Source: Botryllus schlosseri (Eukaryota > Chordata > Ascidiacea > Stolidobranchia > Styelidae). From it: a stretch of DNA of 20,210 nucleotides. The notes under the pieces are model-generated. The model worked only from the letters and a program-made list of their open reading frames with translations, was not told the DNA's origin and ran no database searches. Below are positions 1 through 8,832 of this stretch, one piece after another. The translations under genes and the position numbers were made by a program. Positions within the stretch are counted from its first letter, which is position 1, and every line of letters begins with the position of its first letter. The stretch lies in the NCBI GenBank assembly GCA_000444245.1, contig ATSW01013309.1, forward strand, positions 1 to 20,210, in the 5' to 3' direction.

Positions 1-1041
1 AGTTGTATAATTGTATATCTGACTCCAAGATGTATTATTGACTCCAAGAAGGTTGCGTTTTACAATTCGCTGCGTGTTTCTTCTTTCATTCGACGAACCG
101 GCGTAACCGCGCCGTACGGCCTTGTTGACGGACGTACCACGAAGCCTGTCTATTGGACACGTATTCGATGGATCACACTGACGAATATATTTGTTTCCGT
201 CTCCACGACTTGTAACTTTATTGAATCACGTACCGCAATGCAATCGACTTCCGAATCAGCTAAATAATTATGAATTGAATGTCTACGTGGTATTACATAC
301 GTATATATATATCATAGCCACGAGAGATTAAATGCACCAAATATCGTACGATTTCATATTTCGTTATCTACGTTCACACGACAAAATATACGACTCACAA
401 AGGTCTTATCGGGTCTAGGTTCAGGGAATTACGTAAGGTTTACCAACTCCTTATTGAATATTTTTAAAATGGCGTTATACCAATATACTCCGTTAAACTA
501 ATCTACCTTTCTGGTCCGCAGAAAATCCAGCAACGTGCAAAATCCCCAGATCTTTTATTAGATCTATATTTTTGGCCTCCACCCTTAGGGTTATATTATC
601 AGCGATAAATATAGTGTCAATGCTGTCTTCCCAAAATGGAAGCTTGAAACCTAGATTGGTCGATGGTCGGTCGTGTCGCAGCATACGAAACATGTATCAA
701 AGCTACGCGCGTTATTGAGAATATCATTTCTGTGAGGTTGTGATCAACCCACATTATTGTGACATAGTCCAATGAGGTAGGTATGGTGGAAATTATGGTG
801 GTATAGAACTGTATTCATATTATTTGTGGTCGCATAAAAGATACATATTTGAATTTTGCATGTCATCCGTACGCTTATGACGTCGTAATAACAAATAAGC
901 AATAGCCTACTCGACAGTCGAAAACGACTCGAAGTGTATGCTCGGTTCGGGATCAAATCACTAAAATACTCTATTTTCTCCCGGCCTATACATATAAATA
1001 CACCAGCAAACGCGATACTACTCACGTCCCTAATCTCACAG
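1..1041. other. 5' flank / intron of the protease gene; no supported exon
   Basis: The window opens in what is most likely an intron of the serine protease whose exons start at 1042. I looked on both strands for an exon with the catalytic-His motif (Ala-Ala-His-Cys) and saw none, so the N-terminal exons lie outside the window. The stretch is AT-rich, with a short TA run near 302-312. A minus-strand reading frame at 507-693 starts with ATG and ends at a possible donor. It has no recognisable domain and is treated as unsupported. Confidence 0.5.
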
Positions 1042-3930
1042 AAAAGCTACAACGATATCGCTCTGATTCGACTGCCGGAACCCATCAAATATTCTCGCAG
1101 GTTTCGTCCGGTATGCCTGCCCGCCGTTGGTACCGAAGTGCCGCCTTTGGGAGTGCAATGTAGAGTGGCCGGATGGGGAGAGACGATGGGTGAGTAAAAC
1201 TATTACGTATAGGAACCAGCGTAGGCCGCCAGGAAAACCTCGCGCAAGAAGAATGTCATGAGCAATTGAGCATAGCACATGAAATTCACATAATACTCGG
1301 AATTCATATCCGCTAGATGATGCTGCACCGTAATTTGCCTTGGGCAGAAGTATACCATGATATCTCAATTTCTAAAACGTTTTTCCACAACTTTTTGTGA
1401 TTAGCACTAAGCTTATTACCGCCAACTAGCGCTAAGCTTATTACCGAGCTCGTCCATACCTAACCCAAATACATTTTTAATACAGAATTTAACAGAACTT
1501 GCAGTAACGAAGTACGCTGTAACCGAAAATGGTGTATTTCAACGATCTACTCCCTACTGTAGGGTGTATTATGAGCTATCACACCTTTTGGGTACTAAAT
1601 TTGCCATTCACACCCATGCTAACCTAGGTTCTGTTTTCGTGTACCACCTTTTGGGGTGTGAATACACGTTATTTTCGCTCATAGTGTGCGGGAGCTTTTT
1701 CGGAGTACTCAAGTATAGGTTTTCGCTAATTGTACTATTTTTCGAAGTGGTTGTATTTTTAGAATACTTCCCATTCTACCTGAGCGGTTTTTAAGCAAAT
1801 CTATTTACTTTTACACAATGGATTTTGAAAAGTATAAAGTAGTTTTAGGATATGCTTCCATCACTTTCACGAGTAAAATTGTCATACAAACCTTCATTTT
1901 CTACTTCCACTTGACGCAGTTTTGACATCTCTTCGAAATTGCTACTGAATTTTAATTCTACTGGAATACAAACGCTGAAAATAGACCTATGCTTCAGGCG
2001 GAACTTTTAGAATCGGTATTAAACTTACAATTTCTAAAAACCCAGAACATCCATGTTGGTTCTTTAACCAACTGAAAAACACTTGATCGGAAGGTCCACA
2101 TTTTCCCGAACGACTTTGCAGGAAAGGGTCCGTCAAACAGAAGATTGAAAGAGACTTCACTGCCATTGGTGTCGACCGACATATGCAAGCACGCTTACTT
2201 TTTCAGCAAGACTGATCAGATTCTGTGTGCCGGAGGGAGGGAAGAGGATACATGTGCTGTAAGATATTCAAAACTTTCATTACCTCAGTGCGTTACGTAC
2301 GGGTATCATCTCCACCAGTGCAGACTTGGAACCTAGATAATTCTAGTTTTCTAATTGGTCTAGTTAGACCTAAAGACCGGTAATCTAATTCTAATCTAAT
2401 TCGTGAAATATTTCTATGATCGCATTTTAATTCTAATCTATTTCTTATTGTTCTGAAAATACTGCAGAAGAACTGTATCGTTCTAAACGGGCCATTCTTA
2501 GTGTACAGACATTTGCCATTCTCGTGCTCATGAGAACTCTGATTTGATATGTATCGAACTTGATCCTTGTTGTATTTTTAGATACTTCGAAATTTTATTC
2601 AATTTACAAGTATTTGCAAATTCAGTAATTCTTATTCGAATCGAATTTCGGATAGCTGAAAATTTTCTAGTTTTCTAGCTCTGGTTCACACCAGCTGTAC
2701 CAAATAAAAGGCGTGATTTCGTGATAATAAAATCGGTAGTTTGAAAAGCATTTTGCGGTAGCCAATATCCTCATAAAGCGATCGTGTGCTACCAGCAGCT
2801 AGTTTTCCAAATAAATCCACTGAATCTGTTTCTTGGGTTTCGAGGTCACGCGTCATCGCATCGTTGCACTTCATTAATTAGTGTGAAGATGGATTGAGAT
2901 TTGGGCTTTGACGTGAAATTCGTCGTAACTTTCCTTTTTCTTGTGACTATTGGATCAAATTTCATCAATTGCTAGATTTTGACTTGTATTCGAGTCTCAA
3001 GTCCTGAACAGGATTTGGATTAAGATATATTAAACCCGTTGATCTCTGACACATGCACACTGTTACATGTTCCCGACGCGATCGAGCAGTAACGCAGAAA
3101 AGGTATTTTAGATCATCATCATCATTTTTTAAACATTTTTGTCAAATCAGTACACCACAAGATTGCGATATGATTAAAAGATGGGTTGGGTGGATGGTTG
3201 CTCGGTTGCGGCAAATACTTGCAATAATGAAGTAATGCGTGTCAGAAGTTTCGCAACATACAATTGCAACATGTACCGCAATTCATAGTCGTAGCAGCAA
3301 TACCGTAGGTGTGTACGTCGCTTTGTGCAGGGGGATTCCGGAGGACCTCTGATATGCCAATCGCGTACCGTACCAAGAAAATGGGAGCTGCAAGGGATTA
3401 TTAGCTACGGAGCATCTGCATGTGGAACCTCAAGTCTTCCGGGCATATACTCGCAGGTTTGTTGTCTGTAAATTCGGATGCTTTGTTACAGATTGTTTGA
3501 GGATTACGCTGTCACGGTGATTGCGCATGGTGGCAATCAACACTGAGGTATTTGTAGTATTCGCGAGTTTACTCGCAAAACCTGCAATGTCATGTCAATG
3601 GTCATATCTTACAAAGGGGTTGTAAACTAAATGAAATAAATTACAAAGTAGGCTATCCGCGAACGATAAAAAAGGTGTTGATAGTGGTGATGTTATATAT
3701 ACATCTTTTTATTTACGATTATCTTCGACTGATCTTTTTTACTACAATTAGAGATTCAAATTTTACAGCAATCAACTATAAGATATATTTACTCTATAAC
3801 CGAAAGGATGGGTGAATTTAATATATGGCGCTCACTAACCTTCGTATTTTAACAGGTCGCTTATCATCTGAAGTGGATAGACCGGGTTTTGTCATACGAA
3901 TGTCTAATGTGGTCCTTCTTATTTAATTGA
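1042..3930 (+). CDS. Trypsin-like serine protease (S1 family), last four exons, 5' incomplete
   Basis: Exons read as 1042-1189, 2122-2258, 3331-3456 and 3856-3930. Phases agree across all three introns (1, 0, 0) and all borders are AG/GT. Exon 1 carries the catalytic-Asp motif [10 protein letters not shown], then RPVCLP and VAGWGE. Exon 2 has ICKHAYFF and ILCAG. Exon 3 opens with GDSGGPLIC, placing the catalytic Ser, and ISYG lines the pocket. The residue six before Ser is Asp (EEDTCA|GDS), the trypsin-type S1 specificity residue, with Gly at both pocket positions, so cleavage after Lys/Arg is expected. Exon 4 gives the C-terminal helix ([12 protein letters not shown]) and a short tail with an extra Cys (ECLMW). 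The acceptor at 2121 is preferred over the nearby one at 2140 because only 2121 keeps frame. The upstream half, with the signal peptide and catalytic His, is outside the window, so any extra domains are unknown. Probably secreted. Confidence 0.9.
1402..1446. repeat. Short direct repeat, 20 bp, 25-bp period
   Basis: TAGCACTAAGCTTATTACCG (1402-1421) is followed by TAGCGCTAAGCTTATTACCG (1427-1446), 19 of 20 bases identical. It lies in the first protease intron seen here. No function is evident. Confidence 0.7.
1615..1705 (+). repeat. Diverged interspersed repeat D, copy 1
   Basis: The stretch around CTGTTTTCGTGTACCACC and the following GGGTGTGAATAC...CGCTCA resembles 10580-10655 in the same orientation, at roughly 70% by eye. 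It lies in a protease intron. The open frame that runs through it is not supported as a gene. Element type is unknown. Confidence 0.4.
2334..2690 (+). repeat. Interspersed repeat A, copy 1 (about 350 bp)
   Basis: This intronic segment is a diverged copy of the reverse complement of 7593-7940. Shared landmarks in order are GATAATTCTA, CTAGTTAGAC, CCGGTAATCTAATTCTAAT, GTGAAAT.T.TCTATG, TTTGCAAATTCAGTAATTC and GAAAATTTTCTAG. A third, truncated copy is at 4665-4844. No coding capacity and no clear terminal repeats are visible. It is probably a MITE or a non-coding transposon remnant. Confidence 0.65.
3095..3235 (+). repeat. Interspersed repeat B, copy 1
   Basis: Homologous by eye to 5290-5460 and 17445-17600. 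The core is GTCAAATCAGTACACCACAA followed by GATTGCGATAT. It sits in the protease intron before the exon at 3331. The 60-codon frame across it is not supported as coding. Confidence 0.5.
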
Positions 3931-3946
3931 TATCGGAAATACATGA

Positions 3947-3952
3947 AATAAA
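3947..3952 (+). promoter_or_regulatory. Poly(A) signal AATAAA of the protease gene
   Basis: A canonical AATAAA lies 17 bases after the protease stop codon at 3928-3930. This supports 3856-3930 as the terminal coding exon and a very short 3' UTR. Confidence 0.7.
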
Positions 3953-4020
3953 CGAAAATGTGACTGCCTGTAGCGTCCTTATAAATTCGCAGTATACTTT
4001 ACGTTCAGGTGTGAGCTGAG

Positions 4021-4187
4021 TTATGTACTGCGTTTCAGATGTCTCAACAATCCTTCTGTGCAACAAACGTTATATAACTTTTCTATAAGATTTTGAAATG
4101 CAATAGTTCTGGTAAGCTCGAAGTTAAAGCTGTATAACTTGGGATGTCGGTCATACTGATTCATAGCATTAAATCCTCTCGGCCATT
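4021..4187 (-). CDS. Candidate 3'-terminal exon of the secreted precursor gene
   Basis: On the minus strand a frame from about 4221 down to the stop at 4021 reads like protein (NQYDRHPKLYSFNFEL, then LIEKLYNVCCTEGLLRHL). An acceptor after 4188 (GAAGAAAG) would give entry phase 1. That is the phase left by the donor of the exon at 5118-5283, so it could be that gene's last exon, adding about 55 residues. The pyrimidine tract is poor and there is no AATAAA close downstream, so the link is weak. The CC...G pattern recalls an insulin/relaxin A chain, but the other A-chain cysteines are missing. It would converge on the protease gene, with only about 70 bases between its stop and the protease AATAAA at 3947. 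Confidence 0.3.
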
Positions 4188-4263
4188 CTTTCTTCCGGCA
4201 AATCAATCGTAATACACTCAAAACATTTTACAATTTACAAATACAACATAGCTTTTATTATGA

Positions 4264-4440
4264 AATTCTTATGCAAACGAATGCGAAATATGGAATCAGG
4301 AAATCTATGAACAGTGTCTTATTTTGGAACTGCTGGATACTCTCGGAACCACTATAGTCGCACATAATGCCGGCGAAAGCCTTGCGTTGTCGATTATGGA
4401 ACTTGAAGACGTGGCTAACGGTCTGTTCAATTCAATATGA
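4264..4440 (+). CDS. Coding-like exon, unknown protein (possible REJ/GAIN-type segment)
   Basis: An open frame without an initial ATG gives 58 residues, including ECEIWNQEIYEQCLILELL, DTLGTTIVAHNAGESLAL and SIMELEDVANGLFNSI, then TGA. The amphipathic, Leu/Glu-rich reading and codon pattern look real. An acceptor could be CAG before 4300 (GAA ATC TAT). Donors inside (after GAC, phase 0; after AAC G, phase 1) are mediocre. The pattern LLxTLxxxIVAxxxxGESL loosely resembles the region before the GPS site in polycystin/REJ proteins, but I would not assign it. It does not join the plus-strand exon at 4561 in phase. It may be a relic. Confidence 0.35.
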   Translation, partial: NSYANECEIWNQEIYEQCLILELLDTLGTTIVAHNAGESLALSIMELEDVANGLFNSI

Positions 4441-4560
4441 GTGTTGGGTGTTGTCGTCTTTACTGCGGCTTTAATTGTTTATGATCGTTATTCTCTCTAC
4501 TAGCATCCTCTTCTGAATATTCCCTGCGATCCGCAGCGGTTGCATACTTTGTGTTTGCAG

Positions 4561-5678
4561 ACCCAGCACAGTTTCATTTCTGAAAAAGAAGGTGACCATC
4601 ACGTACGATGAAATGTGGGGGCCAGCGCTAGATAATGTAACAAGCAGACTTATGGACTACCAGATGATTCTAGTTGTCTATGGTTAGACTCATTAAAGTG
4701 AAATTACGGTCATCAAATCTAATCAAATTTGTGAAATGCTTCTATGTTCTACTTTCAATTCGCATCTCATTTCTGATTTTCGTGAAAATGCTGTCGGAAA
4801 ACTGTAAGGCGCGAAACGAAGCAAGTTTGGTGTAGGCCTACAGCCAGGTTGTCAAACATACGGCCTGCGGGCCGAATCCAGGCCACGAAGCAATCCTGAA
4901 AAGATTCAAAACTACTTATATTATCCAGCATATTTCTAACAAATGCTGAGTAGGAAATATTTCCATTTAATAATCCCTCAAGACAGCAAATATCGACTAT
5001 GTTCATTGTTCATGGGCCACATCATAACCATCCGGCAACGGTCTTGGGGTTTCACTCTAGTTTTCCTAAACGGTTTGTTCCACAACTAACACAAAATTTT
5101 AGTGCGGTAATACTTACGAGACTGTCCTCCGAAAGATCTGCACGAATAGGGACAGACGTGTTTGAGGCAAAAGCGACCGAAGAGATGCCGAGTTCGACTC
5201 TTAGCGCTTCGTTTCACTCTCTGCTTGTTATCGCTCGAATCCAACAAGTGATCGAGGTCGTTGAATAATTTGGAATTCAACCTCTGTAAAGAGAATATAT
5301 CTGCGAACTAGGTCGATATTTCATCATCGTTTTATTGAAATATTTATCAAATCAATTTCTCACACGATTGCGATATTATGGAAATGATAGAAGGGTGCCG
5401 AAGAGACTTGGAGCAGACACCCACCCTGGCCAATAGCATGTAAACAAGAGGAAAGGCCAACATAAAAGGAAAAGTTTCTTGTAGGTTAAATGTACAATTG
5501 AATACTACATATTTCTATATTTCTACTACAGTTTGTGGCGATCCTGATGAATGTCGGCCGAAAATATTCGGGTTCATTTCATTGTGAATATACTATTCAA
5601 TTGTATGAAAGGAAGGGACGAAAATCGATGAGTCGAAAGGCGAGGTTGATATGTCAGATCGAGGTTCGGGAAGCTTGA
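4561..5678 (+). CDS. Two-exon fragment resembling a transglutaminase-type beta-barrel domain
   Basis: Exon 4561-4636 follows a strong acceptor (TTTGTGTTTGCAG) and reads VSFLKKKVTITYDEMWGPAL then DN. Its donor is GAT AAT|GTAACA. Exon 5532-5678 follows another strong acceptor (TTTCTACTACAG) and reads FVAILMNVGRKYSGSF, HCEYTIQLYERKGRKS, RLICQIEVREA, then stop. The junction is in phase 0. The order M-G-x-x-x-D-x-F-V-x-I-x-x-N, then K-Y, then a beta strand ending at Y-x-x-x-G, matches by eye the first C-terminal barrel of animal transglutaminases. The catalytic domain is not in the window. The minus-strand precursor exon 5118-5283 and transposon debris lie in the intron, so one of the two models, or both as relics, may be wrong. 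Confidence 0.35.
4665..4844 (+). repeat. Interspersed repeat A, copy 3 (truncated)
   Basis: Shares GATTCTAG.TGTCTA, GGTTAGAC, CAAATTTGTGAAATGCTTCTATG and GCGAAACGAAGCAAG.TTGGTGT with the other two copies (2334-2690; 7593-7940, reversed). It ends where a hAT-type terminus begins at 4845. Confidence 0.55.
4845..4930 (+). mobile_element. hAT-type (Charlie-like) transposon terminus, remnant
   Basis: CAGGTTGTCAAACATACGG followed by CCTGCGGGCCGAATCCAGGCC has the familiar CAGGGGTGTCAAAC...GCGGGCCG layout of hAT/Charlie ends. It abuts the truncated repeat A copy, so it probably inserted there. The opposite end was not found, so the right limit is approximate. Confidence 0.55.
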
Positions 5679-7349
5679 GGGCTGACTACATAGTATTCAT
5701 TCAGCAGAAATTGCGTGTATTTCGCCTGGAATGTGTATGTACTGAACCTTCGACTTACAACCATGAATGGAATTACATAAGTCTGTGTTTTTCAATCTTT
5801 ATAATTCATCCACGGCCAGGGGTCGTCAGCGACGAAGTAATCAAGCAGGTTTTGACTACACTTGCACTGTTTACTCAGACGGTTATGTTGTGACTATACT
5901 TGCAATTCTGCTCGACAGTTTTGAGTGCGAAACTATTATTTTTTGACTTTGGACTCAGTAAAGTAGAATATGGCGTCAGGATATGATTCCATGTGAGTGA
6001 AATTGTCATAACATGTAGGAAATGCTCATGTATGACTATAACTACATATATTTACGAAAATTGCGGGAGTTTTTAGTGCCATTAGTCTGTCTGCGTCAAT
6101 TGCGCCTTGTAATTACGAAATCAGTCATCTTCGATCGAATACTAAAAGCGTGCGACGTCTGCTTTTTGCAACTACTCACTTGATTATACGTTTCAAATGT
6201 TCGTTTTATACTACCGCATTAAGTAGTTTTAACCTGTCTTAGAAATCGGCAATTCCTATTGTAATTGCGTGGAAATTTACAGCGTTTGTTGTTGTTGTTT
6301 GGTGTATTTGTATTGTATGGTGTTTTTGGACTGGTATGGTCATTTACACCAGGTCGATATTCTTCACTATGACTACAGACTACTGAGATGCCGACTTGTA
6401 GCACGGTTCACTTCTAGGCTTTTTTAAAGACGCCGCTCACGCAGATCGGATGGCGGGGAGGAGACTAGATAAACCCTCACACTTGGCAGAGGATTCTGGA
6501 GTTTGCCTGGCGGAACACCGGTTGGAAATCACACGTTAAATAAATAAATAGAACGCATCAGCCCGGTCTATTGTTGAACAAGTAATGTGGGTCATAGTTC
6601 GTACCTTCCGTGCGTATTTCTCCACATTCCGGAATTCTTGAGAATGACGAAGATCTTGGAAGGCGTCGAGAAGGACCTTTGTTACATTTTTTACATCTAT
6701 AAATTAAGAATTAATATCCTTTATTCCAGTAAAACTGGTAAATACACATATAATCCGACGAGCAAACTGCTAAGGAAAATAGCGAGATTCAATTGAAATT
6801 TTAAAATTTCAGTAATAGAGTCAAATTGTTATTCCAATGCAATCATGAAGACGTCAGAATGGTGAAGGATTGACAAGGGTTTTAAAGGTAGAGATGCTTG
6901 AAAATAAGGAATCAAAATTGCAGAAATTATGCTGTGATTTTCGGGTATAATGTGCCGATTAGTAGTAAATTAATATTATTATTTATGCTACAGCATTTAT
7001 GCATCAGCAGTTTTGCCACTGTTGCAGGGTTCGTTGCATACCTTGATCGTAGTCGTCAAAGTTTGAGTAATCACTGTCATCTTCCACATTGTAATCTTGA
7101 TCATCTAAACAACACAGTAAATAGAATCAAGAATAATCGAATTGGTAATGTGTGCATCTGTGCATATACTGCATCACGAAGCCGTTGTTTACAGCGGTAT
7201 ATCCGTGTCAGGTTATGTAATCAAGATATGTTATTCTCACCTTCCTGGGCTGCTGATGGTGGATCTTTTTGTACCGCAGCGTGCCGCGCCAGTGTGAATT
7301 GGAACGATACCAAAAGTACACAGTACATCGCAAATTTGGAAATTGCCAT
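5118..7349 (-). CDS. Secreted dibasic-processed, cysteine-containing peptide precursor (unknown family)
   Basis: Minus-strand exons are 7349-7241, 7104-7042, 6382-6234 and 5283-5118, with intron phases 1, 1 and 0 and exit phase 1. Exon 1 starts at ATG with a clean signal peptide (MAISKFAMYCVLLVSFQFTLA, with cleavage likely near residue 21). Exon 2 is very acidic with repeated tyrosines (QDYNVEDDSDYSNFDDYD), the kind of context used for tyrosine sulfation. Exon 3 has an Asn/Thr/Pro stretch, a Lys-Arg site and then CKFPRNYNRNC plus RFLRQ. Exon 4 has LFNDLDHLLDSS, a second site VKR and a basic segment with C-x4-C-x3-C (FCLKHVCPYSC). Exon 4 has the best splice sites in the gene: a TTCTCTTTACAG acceptor and a GTAAGT donor. 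If the exon 3 donor (CAG|GTTAAA) is not used, the frame stops at 6219 and gives a complete 111-residue protein. Acidic pro-segment plus basic cysteine peptide suggests a peptide hormone or antimicrobial-type precursor. That is inference; no family is recognised. Confidence 0.58.
5290..5460 (+). repeat. Interspersed repeat B, copy 2
   Basis: Shares TTATCAAATCA, CACACGATTGCGATAT and GACACCCACCCTGGCC with copy 3 (17445-17600), and the first two with copy 1 (3095-3235). It starts only a few bases from the minus-strand precursor exon at 5283, so the acceptor tract of that exon lies at the repeat edge. Confidence 0.5.
5880..6060 (+). other. Intronic stretch with weak similarity to 1800-1900
   Basis: GGATATGATTCCATG...GAGTGAAATTGTCATA resembles GGATATGCTTCCATC...GAGTAAAATTGTCATA at 1848-1886. 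A diverged interspersed repeat is likely. The open frame over 5651-5893 shows no domain. No gene is supported between 5679 and 6218 apart from the intron of the minus-strand precursor. Confidence 0.35.
6714..6958 (-). mobile_element. Non-LTR retrotransposon 3' UTR fragment (copy of 14388-14661)
   Basis: The sequence from TTTATTCCAGTAAAACTGG through TAATTTCAGTAATA...CAAATTGTTATTCC to AGAAATTATGCTGTGATT is a diverged copy of 14388-14661. There the same sequence follows the stop codon of a minus-strand retrotransposon ORF. The copy ends just where coding sequence would begin, a typical 5' truncation. It lies inside the second intron of the minus-strand precursor gene. Confidence 0.65.
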
Positions 7350-7445
7350 TGTAATAAATAATAGTGTAATTGATGCAGTTTTTACTGTTAATATAAGATA
7401 AAGGTTCAATACACAGTTCACGCTGTAAAATGTGGGGTCAAAATT

Positions 7446-7600
7446 GCTCTATNTANCANACAGTATGTTGGCTGCGTGCATTTGCGTAAAATGCACCGGA
7501 TGAATGATTAAAACGGGATAAAGCAATTGCTCTCTAACTGAGCTTCATCAATGGAAATTTCTCATATGATGTGAATAAGATATGTCGTCCATTCCAAGAG
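7446..7600. other. Upstream region of the precursor gene; no promoter motif recognised
   Basis: This lies upstream, on the minus strand, of the precursor ATG at 7349. Ambiguous bases sit at 7453-7459. No clear TATA box is seen. A possible acceptor (TTATATTAACAG) about 30 bases upstream of the ATG would allow a 5' UTR intron or trans-splicing. Confidence 0.3.
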
Positions 7601-7940
7601 TTGGATAACTAGAAAATTTTCGGCATTCTCAAATTTGATTAGAATTGGAATTACTGAATTTGCAAAAAATTGAAATTGAATTCAATTCCGAATCATGAAG
7701 AAATACAACAAAAATCTAGCTCGGTATATATCAAATCAGGTGAATCTATATGCACACCAAGCTTGGCTCGTTTCGCAATGTACATAGGCCTATCTCCTGT
7801 AGCATTGCGAGGAAAACCATAAATTATAGAATTAAAATGGGAGCATAGATACATTTCACAAATTAGATTAGAATTAGATTACCGGCATTGCGCCTTAGTT
7901 TGTCTAACTAGACAATTAGAATTATCTATAGTTGTCAAAT
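7593..7940 (-). repeat. Interspersed repeat A, copy 2 (inverted)
   Basis: The reverse complement aligns over nearly its full length with 2334-2690, and over part with 4665-4844. See copy 1 for the shared landmarks. It ends just before the first candidate exon of the plus-strand model at 7964. Confidence 0.65.
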
Positions 7941-7963
7941 TCCGATCCCAAGCAGTGTCACAG

Positions 7964-8832
7964 AATTCGAATTCCAAAAGCGCGCATCTGTGCAGTTTTT
8001 GACGGAATCGCGTACGCCCTTCAAAATATTTACAGCAAACCGTCAGTATACCCGTCGGTTTAGTCATCAACGCGGAGTTGTTCCTGATGGTTGCGTAAGT
8101 TTGGCCGAAGTTTCTCACGAGACAGTGCGTTGGCGAGGTAAAAAAACACTGGTTGGTAAGTCTTTTACGGGCGGAAGCTTTCAACAACGGGTATACCAAA
8201 CAAATCATTGATTACCATCAATGCGTTACCGATAAAATAGTCATCAGGCTCTATNACTTNCTTGCACGTCATCGCTATCGGAATATACGCCTTTCCGGGG
8301 GACATCTTAAAATTGAAAGTATACACAGGCACGCAAAATACAGCCATCGTGTGACAGTTGTTCACCTAGTGACATTAATAACTCTAAAATTTGTTATGCA
8401 GTTGGCTAGACAACGAATCATTCAAAAGCACGCGAATCTCACTGACTTTAGGGAAATACTCTGTTACTGAACCCTGACCTTGCCTCCACCTCGTATACGA
8501 CTATAGTTTAAAAACATTGCCTGCTTTTTAGCGATATCTTGCCAGTTACGAACGTGGTACAGCGGAGTGTACATTCTATGGTGACAACTGCATGGTAAAG
8601 CCACATTCAAAACATGTCATTCGTTTTGACACTTCATATTTTTACCCATTCTTTTACGACAATGCTTGGCAAAACATTCGTTTGGTGCTACATTCACGCT
8701 CGTTCAGTATATCTGAAGGTATACAAAGGAGTCTTACGTGGTATGAAAACAATATCAGAAAACCATTGCGAGAAATATGCCGTTAAAGCGATTAAAATCT
8801 TGAAGAATGCGAAACAGCCAACCCCTCTTTGA
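7964..8832 (+). CDS. Candidate multi-exon gene, unknown product, 5' incomplete
   Basis: Exon a (7964 or 8036 to 8094) reads VQFLTESRTPFKIFTANRQY, TRRFSHQRGVVPDGC and ends at a consensus donor (TGC|GTAAGT). Exon b starts after GCTTTTTAG at 8532 with RYLASYERGTAECTFY. With the donor at 8580 it exits in phase 1 and joins 8708-8832 (VYLKVYKGVLRGMKTISE, NHCEKYAVKAIKILKNAKQ, stop). With the later donor at 8594 it adds GDNCM in phase 0 and could join 9095-9169 (HIDCDEWFVNTLRLL, stop). Phases agree in both versions. One complete ending must be wrong unless the gene is alternatively spliced. I recognise no family and there is no poly(A) signal close to either stop. The minus strand across 7879-8208 is also open. 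Confidence 0.33.

Noticed and set aside
507-693. 62-codon minus-strand frame with a possible donor
   Set aside because: ATG follows a stop almost directly, no acceptor or partner exon was found and no family is recognisable. Chance cannot be excluded.
934-1041. Extension of the protease exon upstream of 1042
   Set aside because: The reading before 1042 does not resemble the S1 fold, and a clean acceptor (CTAATCTCACAG) ends at 1041 in the right phase.
4021-4187. Insulin/relaxin A-chain (CC-x-x-G pattern)
   Set aside because: Only the paired cysteines and the Gly fit; the third and fourth A-chain cysteines are absent and no proper B-chain (C-x11-C) is seen upstream.
4767-5006. 79-codon minus-strand frame
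   Set aside because: It covers repeat A and the hAT terminus; WIRPAGRMFD is just the translated GC-rich transposon end.
6898-7401. 167-codon plus-strand frame, the longest in the window
   Set aside because: It runs antisense across the signal-peptide and acidic exons of the minus-strand precursor and the retrotransposon 3' UTR. It starts inside the repeat and has no domain.
8153-8470. 105-codon plus-strand frame through the N bases
   Set aside because: It contains unresolved codons and conflicts with the better-supported donor at 8095. A terminal exon after the ATGCAG at 8396-8401 is possible but unsupported.
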